Assembly: GCA_016710645.1 (NCBI GenBank)
Contig: JADJVI010000008.1
Span: 1 to 64,000 of the forward strand
From: Actinomycetales bacterium
Lineage (GTDB): Bacteria; Actinomycetota; Actinomycetes; Actinomycetales; Dermatophilaceae
Reading direction: 5' to 3'
Length of the DNA: 64,000 bases
The translations under genes and the position numbers were made by a program. The notes under the pieces were generated by a model that made no database searches, had not been told where the DNA came from, and saw only the letters and a program-made list of their open reading frames with translations. Position 1 is the stretch's first letter, and each line of letters begins with the position of its first letter. Positions 25,545 through 32,812 of this stretch are shown in pieces.

Positions 25545-26957
25545 ATGGTCCACGGGGGAACGCCACAGAAGGCACCGAACCCCCGCTGGGCAGTCCCAGC
25601 CTTTATCGCAGGTACGGTCATCGCGGCCGTCGCCGTCACCCTCGTGTCCTGGGTGTTGGCCGGGCCACCACGCGATCTGGTGGCTCTCCTGGTCCTCGCC
25701 CTCGTGGCGGTCGTGAGCCAGGTCTTACGGGTCACCGTCCTCAACCGAGTGAGCCTCGCCGCCGGAAGCATCATCTCGCTCGCCGCGTGTGTCCTCGTCG
25801 GCCCGGTCGGCGCCGCTCTGATCGGCGCCTTGCCGATGGCCGCGGATCCAGGCCTGCGCCGCACCTCGGTCAGAGTCTTCAACACGGCAATGGGCGCCCT
25901 GCTGGGCTCTATCTGCGGCCTGGTCTACATCTGGGCGGGCGGGGCTACCGACCTGACCACGTTGAATGGTGCCGGGGACATGCTCGTCCACGTGGGACTC
26001 CCGCTGATGATCGCCGACGTCGTCCAGAGTCTGGGCAACTTCATGCTGGTCGGCGGGGTCGTGTGGGCCGACCAGCGCATTCCCTACCGACCCTTCGTCC
26101 TGCAGTTGCTCACGACCTCCGGGCTGGCGCAGATCGGCTACGGCGTCATCGGGTTCCTCTTCGTCATCCTTTGGGTCCCGGCGCAGGTCGGTCCGTTCAG
26201 CGCCGTTCTCATCCTGCTCCCGCTCTTCGTCGCGCGCTGGGCGTTCGTGCAGTACAGCGAGGAGGAGAGTGCCCACGAGCGCACGCTGGCCGCCTTCGTT
26301 GCCGCTGCTGAAGCGCGAGATCCGTATGCCGCGGGGCACAGCGCCCGGGTCGCCCAGCTCGCCGTATGGACCGGTGAAGCGCTTGGCTTTACCGCGACGG
26401 AGACCACAGCGTTGCGGTATGCCGCGATGCTGCACGACGTCGGGTATGTCTCCGTGCCCTCGTCCCTGCATGCCCGGCAAACGCCGACACCGAGCGAATG
26501 GGTGGCTATCTCGCGGCACCCCGACCAGGGGGTCGCGATCCTGCAGGACATCGCGTTCCTGCAGGATTCGCTCGCCGGCATCCGCCATCACCACGAGCGC
26601 TTCGACGGCCTGGGCTATCCCGCAGGTTTGCGCGGCCTGGACATTCCGTTGGTGGCCCGCGTGGTCGCGGTCGCCGACGCCTTCGACGCGCTCACGACCG
26701 ACCATCCCGGCAACCCGGCATACTCCACTAGCGCGGCCTTGGAGGTATTGTCCGCTCGGGCCGGCACCCAGCTGGATCCGGACGTCGTCCGCGCGTTGGC
26801 GCGGGCTCTGGAGCGGCACGACGCGCCGCCCCGGGTGCCCGTCGCGCCGCATGACCAGCACCCCGCGCAGACGGTGCGTTTCGACCATGATCACCCCGAC
26901 TGCAGTGACCACTTCGCGCGGTTGCAGCCCGAGCCGACGCGGAGGGAGCGCGGGTGA
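25545..26957 (+). CDS. membrane HD-GYP domain phosphohydrolase
   Basis: A 470-residue protein with an N-terminal membrane region (about residues 15-230, six or more helices) and a cytoplasmic HD-GYP domain. The domain shows GHSARVAQLAVW, AAMLHDVGY (HD about residues 296-297), HPDQGVAIL, HHHERFDGLGYPAGLRG (the GYP motif, about residue 355) and VADAFDALT, the full set expected of a c-di-GMP phosphodiesterase of this class. Enzyme activity is inferred from motifs only. It ends with a His/Arg-rich tail. The next gene starts inside its stop codon (GTGA). Two HD genes beside a repeat-peptide cassette may form one unit. Confidence 0.9.
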   Translation: MVHGGTPQKAPNPRWAVPAFIAGTVIAAVAVTLVSWVLAGPPRDLVALLVLALVAVVSQVLRVTVLNRVSLAAGSIISLAACVLVGPVGAALIGALPMAADPGLRRTSVRVFNTAMGALLGSICGLVYIWAGGATDLTTLNGAGDMLVHVGLPLMIADVVQSLGNFMLVGGVVWADQRIPYRPFVLQLLTTSGLAQIGYGVIGFLFVILWVPAQVGPFSAVLILLPLFVARWAFVQYSEEESAHERTLAAFVAAAEARDPYAAGHSARVAQLAVWTGEALGFTATETTALRYAAMLHDVGYVSVPSSLHARQTPTPSEWVAISRHPDQGVAILQDIAFLQDSLAGIRHHHERFDGLGYPAGLRGLDIPLVARVVAVADAFDALTTDHPGNPAYSTSAALEVLSARAGTQLDPDVVRALARALERHDAPPRVPVAPHDQHPAQTVRFDHDHPDCSDHFARLQPEPTRRERG

Positions 26958-28291
26958 GGACGGGTCGGGGACCTGCGACTGGCGCTCGAGTGCCGGCCTG
27001 GGCCGAGCGCGCCGTCACCGTCTTTGCCGTCGCCATTTGGGTGTCCACGCTGCTGCGCTGGGGCTACCTTTCTCAGCTCCTCGCACAGTGGCCGTTGGTC
27101 TTGGCCTTCGGCGCCGTCATCGCGGTCGGCGAGTATTTTCGGTTCACCCTGGAGGAGGGGCGTGAAATCGCCCCCATGTCGCTGGCCGCAGCCATCGGAT
27201 TCACCCTCACGAGCTTCTGTGGCGACATCGATATCCGCGTGATCCCGGCGGCACCGATCCTCGTCGTCACTGGCGTCGCCATGGTCCTCGGATCCCTTCC
27301 GCATCTGGCCCGGGGTCGGCGGGTCGGGGTCGCCGAGATCGCCTCGCGCTTCATCGGGGTGGCCTTCACGGCGACCCTCTTCCGGGTCGTGCCCTTCCTG
27401 GAGGACGGATCCCTGGTGCGCGCCGAACACATCTGGGCGACTGATCGGCCATTGCTGGCCGTCGTCATGACCGTCGTCTCGGCCGTGGGCCTGATGGGCT
27501 TTCTGGGCATGTCGGCGCTGGCTTCCGCGGCCAGACGCCGGCGGGACCTGGGGCAGTCACTGGTAGACGAAGTGCGTTCGGGCGCGGGGCTTAGCCTCGC
27601 GCTGAGCACGACCGGAGCTCTCGTCGCGCTCGCCGAACGGCCACTTGGCGTCATAGCGCTTCCGCTGTTCCTCGTGCCGCTGGTGCTCACCCAGTTCGCG
27701 CTGCGCCAGTTCGCGGCGATCCGCGCCACCGATGCGCAGACCGTCCGGGTGCTTTCCCGGCTCACCGAAGTTGCCGGGTTTACCAGGCCCGGACACAGCG
27801 ATCGGGTCGCGGCGCTGTGTAACGACGTGGGACACGAGTTGGGTCTGTCGGATCGCGAGTTGCGCAGCCTGGAGTATGCCGCCCTGCTACACGACGTGGG
27901 GCAGATCGCGCTCACCGCGCCCATCCCCGGTGGGGCCACGTTGATGGCCGCTCCGGCGGATCAGCGACAGATCGCCGCAGATGGCGCGGCGATCGTGCGC
28001 AAGACCGGAGTCCCCGGCGATGTCGCCGAAGCCGTGGAGCTGCAAGCCAGCCCGTATCGCCTGGTCCACGAGCAGGGCCAGGCCGTGCCCCTCGTGTCGC
28101 GGATCGTCAAGGTCGTCAACGCCTACGACGACCTGGTCGGTGGATCGATCGCCCCGGGACGGCGGGAGGCTGCCGTGGAACGCATCCAACTTGGCCTGGG
28201 ATACGAACACGATCCACGGGTCGTCGCTGCGCTGGAGCGGGTGCTGGCGCGCCAGTCGACATTGGACGGGCCAGCGCTGCGCGAGCCCTGA
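26954..28291 (+). CDS. membrane HD-domain protein with degenerate GYP motif
   Basis: A 445-residue paralogue of the preceding protein: N-terminal membrane helices (about residues 10-255), then an HD domain with GHSDRVAALCNDVGHELGLSDRELRSLEYAALLHDVGQIAL (HD about residues 312-313) and IVKVVNAYDDLVGG. The expected HHE...GYP segment is replaced by VELQASPYRLVHEQGQ, so the catalytic site differs from its neighbour. It may be a phosphohydrolase on another substrate or a regulatory partner. The GTG start overlaps the upstream stop. A hairpin terminator follows. Confidence 0.87.
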   Translation: MRTGRGPATGARVPAWAERAVTVFAVAIWVSTLLRWGYLSQLLAQWPLVLAFGAVIAVGEYFRFTLEEGREIAPMSLAAAIGFTLTSFCGDIDIRVIPAAPILVVTGVAMVLGSLPHLARGRRVGVAEIASRFIGVAFTATLFRVVPFLEDGSLVRAEHIWATDRPLLAVVMTVVSAVGLMGFLGMSALASAARRRRDLGQSLVDEVRSGAGLSLALSTTGALVALAERPLGVIALPLFLVPLVLTQFALRQFAAIRATDAQTVRVLSRLTEVAGFTRPGHSDRVAALCNDVGHELGLSDRELRSLEYAALLHDVGQIALTAPIPGGATLMAAPADQRQIAADGAAIVRKTGVPGDVAEAVELQASPYRLVHEQGQAVPLVSRIVKVVNAYDDLVGGSIAPGRREAAVERIQLGLGYEHDPRVVAALERVLARQSTLDGPALREP

Positions 28292-28309
28292 CCCCGCGCC
28301 AGCACGGCA

Positions 28310-28343
28310 GCAGCGGCGCAACCCGTGCCGGGTGCGCCGCTGC
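28310..28343. terminator. bidirectional hairpin between the HD genes and sodN
   Basis: GC-rich inverted repeat with 11 paired bases (GCAGCGGCGCA pairing with TGCGCCGCTGC) and a further CCC/GGG pair inside. It lies between convergent genes. No T tract is present. Confidence 0.7.
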
Positions 28344-28375
28344 AGGTTCAGACTACGGTGCCGCTGACCGAAAGG

Positions 28376-28777
28376 TCAGGCCTTCTTGGTCTCCCAGAAG
28401 ATCTCGGCGATCTGGTCGATCTTGGCCAACAGGGCGTCGGCCTTGGCGACGTCCCAGTCACCCTTGGTGCCGGCAGCCCCGGCAAGCTTGGTGGCCTCAT
28501 TGAACAGGGTGTGCAGGTCGGGGTACTTCTCGAAGTGCGGGGCCTTGAAGTAGTCGGTCCACAGCACCCAGAGGTGTTCCTTGACCAGGTGGGAGCGCTG
28601 CTCCTTGATGATGGTCGCGCGGATCTTGAACTCGGGGTCGTCGGACGCGAGCGCCTTCTCGATGGTCGCCTTGACCGACTGGGCCTCGATCCGGGCCTGG
28701 GCGGGGTCGTAGACGCCACACGGCAGGTCGCAGTGGGCGCTGACCTCGACGGTGGGGGCGAAGATGCGCAGTCGCAT
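28376..28777 (-). CDS. sodN: superoxide dismutase, nickel-containing
   Basis: Cytoplasmic NiSOD precursor of 133 residues. A 14-residue leader (MRLRIFAPTVEVSA) precedes the nickel hook HCDLPCGVYDP, whose His, Cys2 and Cys6 bind nickel after the leader is removed. The rest (YDPAQARIEAQSVKATIEK, HLWVLWTDYFKAPHFEKYPDLHTLFNEATKLA) matches the four-helix subunit of the hexamer. ATG 28777 with AAGGG upstream fits the known precursor length; longer starts are unlikely. It lies 108 bases downstream of its maturation protease gene on the same strand. Expression in this class usually responds to nickel; no Nur site was identified. Confidence 0.96.
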   Translation of the reverse strand: MRLRIFAPTVEVSAHCDLPCGVYDPAQARIEAQSVKATIEKALASDDPEFKIRATIIKEQRSHLVKEHLWVLWTDYFKAPHFEKYPDLHTLFNEATKLAGAAGTKGDWDVAKADALLAKIDQIAEIFWETKKA

Positions 28778-28885
28778 GTGGTGTCCCTTCGTGACGGTGA
28801 GTCGGGCCGGCGTCGTACGGTCGCCGGTTCCCCTCCAACCTACCCCGATCCGGGCCGGCATACCGAGGCAGGCGGACGCGGGCGG

Positions 28886-29239
28886 TCAACGCCGCAGCGC
28901 CGCCCGTGCGAGCGTGCGAGGCAGGCGGGTGACGACCACGCCGAGAACCGCAGCGTCGGGCAGTCCACCGACGACCCAGGAGTCGGTCCCCTCGCGGGGG
29001 TTATCGCGCTCCACCCACCATCGCGTGGGGTCGCCCGGGTCGCTGCCCACCAACCGTTTGACCGCGGTCGGGCGCGGGCCGTCGGGACCCTCGGGAAGGA
29101 CCACGACCACCAGGCGACCCGGCCTGGGGCGGGCTCCCCACCGCACAAGCAGCAGATCACCGGCATACAGCGTCGGCTCCATGGAGCGGCCGTGGACGCG
29201 CGCCAACCCCCACGGGAGCAGCGGGCGACCCAACGGCAT
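28886..29239 (-). CDS. sodX: nickel-type superoxide dismutase maturation protease SodX
   Basis: A signal-peptidase-like serine protease (S24/S26 group, 117 residues) predicted to cut the NiSOD leader before the His of the nickel hook. The Ser is in HGRSMEPTLYAGDLLLV (about residue 19), and the Lys of the dyad is in PTAVKRLVG (about residue 61). No transmembrane helix is needed. It precedes sodN in transcription order; in Streptomyces I recall sodN first. The start codon ATG lies inside an inverted pair of the octamer described in the findings, with no clear ribosome binding site, so the start is less certain. Confidence 0.88.
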   Translation of the reverse strand: MPLGRPLLPWGLARVHGRSMEPTLYAGDLLLVRWGARPRPGRLVVVVLPEGPDGPRPTAVKRLVGSDPGDPTRWWVERDNPREGTDSWVVGGLPDAAVLGVVVTRLPRTLARAALRR

Positions 29240-29255
29240 ACCGGCGGGTATGCCG
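29234..29255. repeat. head-to-head pair of the iterated octamer forming a hairpin
   Basis: CGGCATACC at 29234-29242, loop GGCG, and GGTATGCCG at 29247-29255 form a perfect 9-base stem in the short gap between the rmlC stop and the sodX start. The sodX ATG (29239-29237) is within the stem, so the structure could affect its translation. Confidence 0.7.
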
Positions 29256-29257
29256 GG

Positions 29258-29848
29258 TCAGAGAGACCGGCGGTAGGCGAGGACCTCGTCGTAGTCGGGC
29301 AACAGCCCCGCCTCACGCGCCTGCTCCAGGGTGGGCGCCGCGGTGTCCTTCTCGGACAGGATCGGCCGGAAGCCGGGCGGCAGGGCCAGCGCCACAGTGG
29401 GGTCGATCGGGGTGATGCCTTTCTCGGCGACGGGGTTGTACGTCTCCGAGCAGAGGTACATCGCGGTGCCGTCCTCGATGCAGGCCAGGGCGTGGCCGAG
29501 GCCTTCGGAGAGGTAGACCGCGCGGCGGTCGACCGTGTCGAGGCGCACACTGTCCCACTGGCCGAAGGTCGGCGAGCCGACCCGGATGTCGATGATGAAG
29601 TCGATAAAGACCCCCGACAAGGCCGTGACGTACTTCGCCTGCGACGGCGGGACCGACGCGTAGTGGATGCCGCGGACCGCACCCGCGGTGGACACCGAGA
29701 TGTTGGTCTGCACGACCTGCATGCGGTGCCCGATGTGTTCAGCCAACTTGTCGGCCCGGAAGCCTTCGGCAAACATGCCGCGTGAGTCGGGGAACTGGCG
29801 GGGCGTGATCTCCCAGGCGCCCTCGATGGACAGGGGTCGGAAGTCCAT
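29258..29848 (-). CDS. rmlC: dTDP-4-dehydrorhamnose 3,5-epimerase
   Basis: Third enzyme of dTDP-L-rhamnose synthesis, a cupin of 196 residues. Visible parts are the opening FRPLSIEGAWEITPRQFPDSRGMFAEGF, VVQTNISVSTAGAVRGIHY (active-site His), AKYVTALSGVFIDFIIDIRVGSPTFGQW, YLSEGLGHAL and YLCSETYNPVAEKGITPIDP (Tyr and Asp of the active site). The start ATG 29848 overlaps the rmlA stop (TGATG). The product feeds RmlD, encoded nearby on the other strand. Confidence 0.95.
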   Translation of the reverse strand: MDFRPLSIEGAWEITPRQFPDSRGMFAEGFRADKLAEHIGHRMQVVQTNISVSTAGAVRGIHYASVPPSQAKYVTALSGVFIDFIIDIRVGSPTFGQWDSVRLDTVDRRAVYLSEGLGHALACIEDGTAMYLCSETYNPVAEKGITPIDPTVALALPPGFRPILSEKDTAAPTLEQAREAGLLPDYDEVLAYRRSL

Positions 29849-30726
29849 CAGAGGCCGTCCTTCTCGTCGAGCAGTCCTTGCAGGTAGACGCCGTAGCCAC
29901 TCTTGGCCAGTCGCTCGGCCAGCACGCGCAGCTGGTCGTCGTCGATCCACCCATTGCGCCAGGCCAGCTCCTCGACGCAACCGATCTTGTGCCCTTGGCG
30001 GGCCTCCACGACGTGGACGAATTGGCTGGCATCGAGCAGCCCCTGGAAGGTGCCGGTGTCGAACCAGGCGGTGCCGCGCGGCAGGACGGTCACAGTGAGG
30101 TCGCCGCGCTGGAGGTAGGCATCGTTGACGCCGGTGATCTCCAACTCGCCTCGGGCGCTGGGTTTGAGGTCAGCAGCCACCTGCACGACGGAGTTGTCGT
30201 AGAAATAGACACCCGGCACCGCGTAATTCGATTTGGGTCGGGCTGGCTTCTCCTCGATGGAAAGCACCGTGCCGGCCTCGTCGAACTCGACGACGCCATA
30301 GTCCTTCGGGTTGGACACGTGGTAGGCGAAAACGTGTCCGCCGACGATGTCACGGGTGCCTTCGCGTAGCTGCTCCTCCAGCGAGGCGCCGTAGAAGATG
30401 TTGTCCCCCAGCACCAGGGCGACCGAGTCGGACCCGATGAAGTCACGGCCGATGATGAACGCCTGCGCCAGGCCGTCGGGACTGGGTTGCACGGCATACG
30501 AGATCTCGATGCCCCATTCCGCGCCATCGCCGAGCAACCGCTGGAACTGCGCGGAATCGTCGGGGGTGGTGATGATGAGCACCTCCCGGATCCCGGCCTG
30601 CATGAGGGTCGAGAGCGGGTAATAGATCATCGGCTTGTCGTAGACCGGCATGAGCTGCTTGCTGATGCCCTTGGTGATGGGGTGCAGCCGCGTCCCCGAC
30701 CCCCCGGCCAGAATGATGCCCTTCAT
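29848..30726 (-). CDS. rmlA: glucose-1-phosphate thymidylyltransferase
   Basis: First enzyme of dTDP-rhamnose synthesis (292 residues). Signature MKGIILAGGSGTRLHPITKGISKQLMPVYDKPMIYYPLS at the N-terminus gives the nucleotide-binding GxGxRxxPxTxxxxKxxxP pattern. Later motifs include VQPSPDGLAQAFIIG, LGDNIFYG, EEKPARPKSNYAVPGVYFYD and RGTAWFDTGT. A -10 TAGCCT six bases before the ATG points to a leaderless transcript. The gene for RmlB, the second enzyme, is not in the window. Confidence 0.96.
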   Translation of the reverse strand: MKGIILAGGSGTRLHPITKGISKQLMPVYDKPMIYYPLSTLMQAGIREVLIITTPDDSAQFQRLLGDGAEWGIEISYAVQPSPDGLAQAFIIGRDFIGSDSVALVLGDNIFYGASLEEQLREGTRDIVGGHVFAYHVSNPKDYGVVEFDEAGTVLSIEEKPARPKSNYAVPGVYFYDNSVVQVAADLKPSARGELEITGVNDAYLQRGDLTVTVLPRGTAWFDTGTFQGLLDASQFVHVVEARQGHKIGCVEELAWRNGWIDDDQLRVLAERLAKSGYGVYLQGLLDEKDGL

Positions 30727-30732
30727 GGCCCC

Positions 30733-30774
30733 AGGCTATCGGGCCGTCGAGACCTGCCACGGTTCCGCTAGCCT
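30733..30774. promoter_or_regulatory. divergent leaderless promoters of rmlA and rmlD
   Basis: TAGCCT on the minus strand (30738-30733) lies six bases before the rmlA ATG. An identical TAGCCT on the plus strand (30769-30774) lies eight bases before the rmlD ATG. No ribosome binding site precedes either gene. Confidence 0.55.
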
Positions 30775-30782
30775 CAGGCGTC

Positions 30783-31639
30783 ATGAGGATCCTCGTCACA
30801 GGGACCAACGGCATGCTCGGTCAGGATGTGGTCGCCCAGCTGCGCGGCGTGGGACACGAGGTCACGGCGACCGACTTGCCGGACGTCGACATCACGTCCG
30901 CTGCCAGTTGTGCCGATGCGCTGGCCGGCCATCACGTGGTGGTCAACACGGCGGCATACACGGCTGTCGACCTGGCTGAGGAGCAGGAAGCCCTCGCGTT
31001 CCGGATCAATGCGGTCGGGCCCGCGGTGCTCGCGCGTGCCGCCCGGCAGGCCGGCGCGCGGATGGTGCACCTGTCCACCGACTACGTCTTCGCCGGGGAT
31101 GCCACCAGCCCGTATGCCGAGGACGCACCCTTGGCCCCGCGCTCGGCCTACGGACGGACCAAGGCAGCGGGGGAGTGGGGGGTGCGGGCCGAGTGCCCGG
31201 ACTCCCTCATCGTTCGCACGGCCTGGCTCTATGGCCCTGGCGGCCCCAATTTCGTCAAGACCATGGCGGCCCTCGCGGCCCAGCGCGAGACGCTGTCGGT
31301 GGTCGATGACCAGCGCGGCCAACCGACGAGCACCACCGACTTGGCGCGCTTCATCGCCGACCTGCTCGGCCGGGAGGTCCCCCCGGGTGTCTACCACGGC
31401 ACGAGCGAGGGCGAGACGACGTGGTTCGGGTTCGCCCAAGCCATCTTCAGCGGCCTCGGTCTCGACCCTGAGCGGGTGCTGCCCACGACCAGCGAGGCGT
31501 TCGTGCGGCCCGCGCCGCGTGACCGGCATACAGCGTTCTGGGGCACGGGCGGACGACCGAGGTGGGGGTCGACCTGCTGCCGCACTGGCAGGAGGCATTG
31601 GCAGCGGCGTTGCCCGCAACTGCCGTGATCCATTCGTGA
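30783..31639 (+). CDS. rmlD: dTDP-4-dehydrorhamnose reductase, frameshifted near its C-terminus
   Basis: Final enzyme of dTDP-rhamnose synthesis, an extended SDR. It has VTGTNGMLGQDV (cofactor), NTAAYTAVDLAEEQ, HLSTDYVFAGD, YGRTKAAGE (YxxxK), RTAWLYGPGGPNFVKTM and VDDQRGQPTSTTDLARF. As read, the frame passes 31527 into an unrelated Arg/Cys-rich tail ending at 31628. Adding one base near 31527 restores PAYSVLGH...EVGVDLLPHWQEALAAALP, the normal RmlD end, with a TGA at 31637-31639. I give the corrected extent. The cause may be a sequencing error or a true late mutation. Confidence 0.9.
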
Positions 31640-31699
31640 CAATCGCGTCCGGCTGACGTAAGGTGCCGGTGATCCACTTCGTCATGGGGGGAGTTGCAC

Positions 31700-32500
31700 G
31701 TGTCGACGAGACGGCATGCCGGGCGCCATCGCGTCCCCGGCCGCCACCGTGCTCCCCAGCCGGTTCGGACGATGCGGTTGCCCGTCGTCGCCCCTGCCCT
31801 TGCGATGGGCGTGGTCACCATCAGCGCCAGTGTCGGCGGGCCGGCAGGAAGCGCGTCCCATGCGCCAGAAGTGCGCCTCGCGGCTGCGACCACCGACTCG
31901 AGCCTGCTGGCGCTGACTCTGCGCCGCGACGACAGCGCTGTGAACGGCGTGAGCCGCGGGGCCGATCGTGCCGCGCGGGTGACGACTACGGCAGCGACGC
32001 TCACCACCTCAGTGCCGACGGCGGCCCCGACGAGCCCTGCCGGCACTGCCGTCCCGCCGGCCCCCGCGGCCGCAGCCTCCGTCCCCACCACCCGGCCGAG
32101 TCCGCCGGCCACCTCCGCACCCGCTCCCGCGCCGACAAGTCCCGGCGTCGACACGACCTCGTATGCCGCTGCTGGCGCCGCCATCGGCCTCGGCCCCGCC
32201 GCTCGACGGGCCTATTCGGCCGTGCGCGCTGCCTTCGGGATCACCTCGATCGGCGGCTACCGCGCCGGTGGCGGAGATCATGGGGCCGGCAAGGCCGTCG
32301 ATGTCATGGTCTACAGCAACTCGCCGTTGGGTGATGCCGTGGCGGCCTACGCCATCGCCCACGGTCGGGAGTTGGGGATCAAGTACCTCATCTGGAAACA
32401 GCGCATCTACGACCTGGACCGCCCGGGCTGGCGCGCCATGGCCGACCGCGGGTCGATCACCGCCAACCACTACGACCACGTGCACATCTCGATGCGCTGA
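31700..32500 (+). CDS. secreted protein with ARB-07466-like (M15-like) C-terminal domain
   Basis: About 266 residues: an Arg/His-rich N-terminus, one hydrophobic helix (MRLPVVAPALAMGVVTISASVG) acting as signal anchor, a long Ala/Thr/Pro linker (about residues 80-155) typical of wall-spanning proteins, and a C-terminal domain. The domain reads IGGYRAGGGDHGAGKAVDVMVYS, YAIAHGRELGIKYLIWKQRIYD and DRGSITANHYDHVHISMR; the H...D...H pattern resembles the zinc site of M15 D-Ala-D-Ala peptidases. A wall-hydrolase or wall-binding role is inferred. GTG 31700 is chosen for the GGGGGGAG ribosome binding site eight bases upstream. Confidence 0.8.
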   Translation: MSTRRHAGRHRVPGRHRAPQPVRTMRLPVVAPALAMGVVTISASVGGPAGSASHAPEVRLAAATTDSSLLALTLRRDDSAVNGVSRGADRAARVTTTAATLTTSVPTAAPTSPAGTAVPPAPAAAASVPTTRPSPPATSAPAPAPTSPGVDTTSYAAAGAAIGLGPAARRAYSAVRAAFGITSIGGYRAGGGDHGAGKAVDVMVYSNSPLGDAVAAYAIAHGRELGIKYLIWKQRIYDLDRPGWRAMADRGSITANHYDHVHISMR

Positions 32501-32566
32501 GCCACGCCAACCCCGGGCCGGTGGCGGCCGAGGCGTTGGTGTCGCCGAGGCGCAGGCGTGAGGCGA

Positions 32567-32812
32567 CTAGCGCGGCATACCGGACCAGCGCCAGGCACTG
32601 GGCGCCGTGCGCGGACCAACTGGGACCAACCGGCTCGCCGGCGCAGACCAGTGCGAGGCCGGAGCGCCCCCGCCGCCGCCCTCACCCCCACCGACGGCGG
32701 ACAGCACCGCGACCAGGATCCCGAGGTCCTGCGCCGATGGCGAGCCGTGGACGATCCGGATGACCGGAGCGTCCGAGGTGGCAGACGGGTCGGAGGCTGC
32801 GTTGCTGCTCAT
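32567..32812 (-). CDS. accE: acyl-CoA carboxylase epsilon subunit
   Basis: Small accessory subunit of actinobacterial acyl-CoA carboxylases (81 residues). The two short conserved blocks are visible: PVIRIVHGSPSAQDLGILVAVLSA near the middle, and the C-terminal W...RTAPSAWRWSGMPR ending. The linker is Gly/Ala-rich. It is coupled to accD by an ATGA overlap, the usual arrangement. It should stabilise the biotinylated alpha chain and beta chain complex; the alpha subunit gene is not in this window. Confidence 0.9.
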   Translation of the reverse strand: MSSNAASDPSATSDAPVIRIVHGSPSAQDLGILVAVLSAVGGGEGGGGGAPASHWSAPASRLVPVGPRTAPSAWRWSGMPR

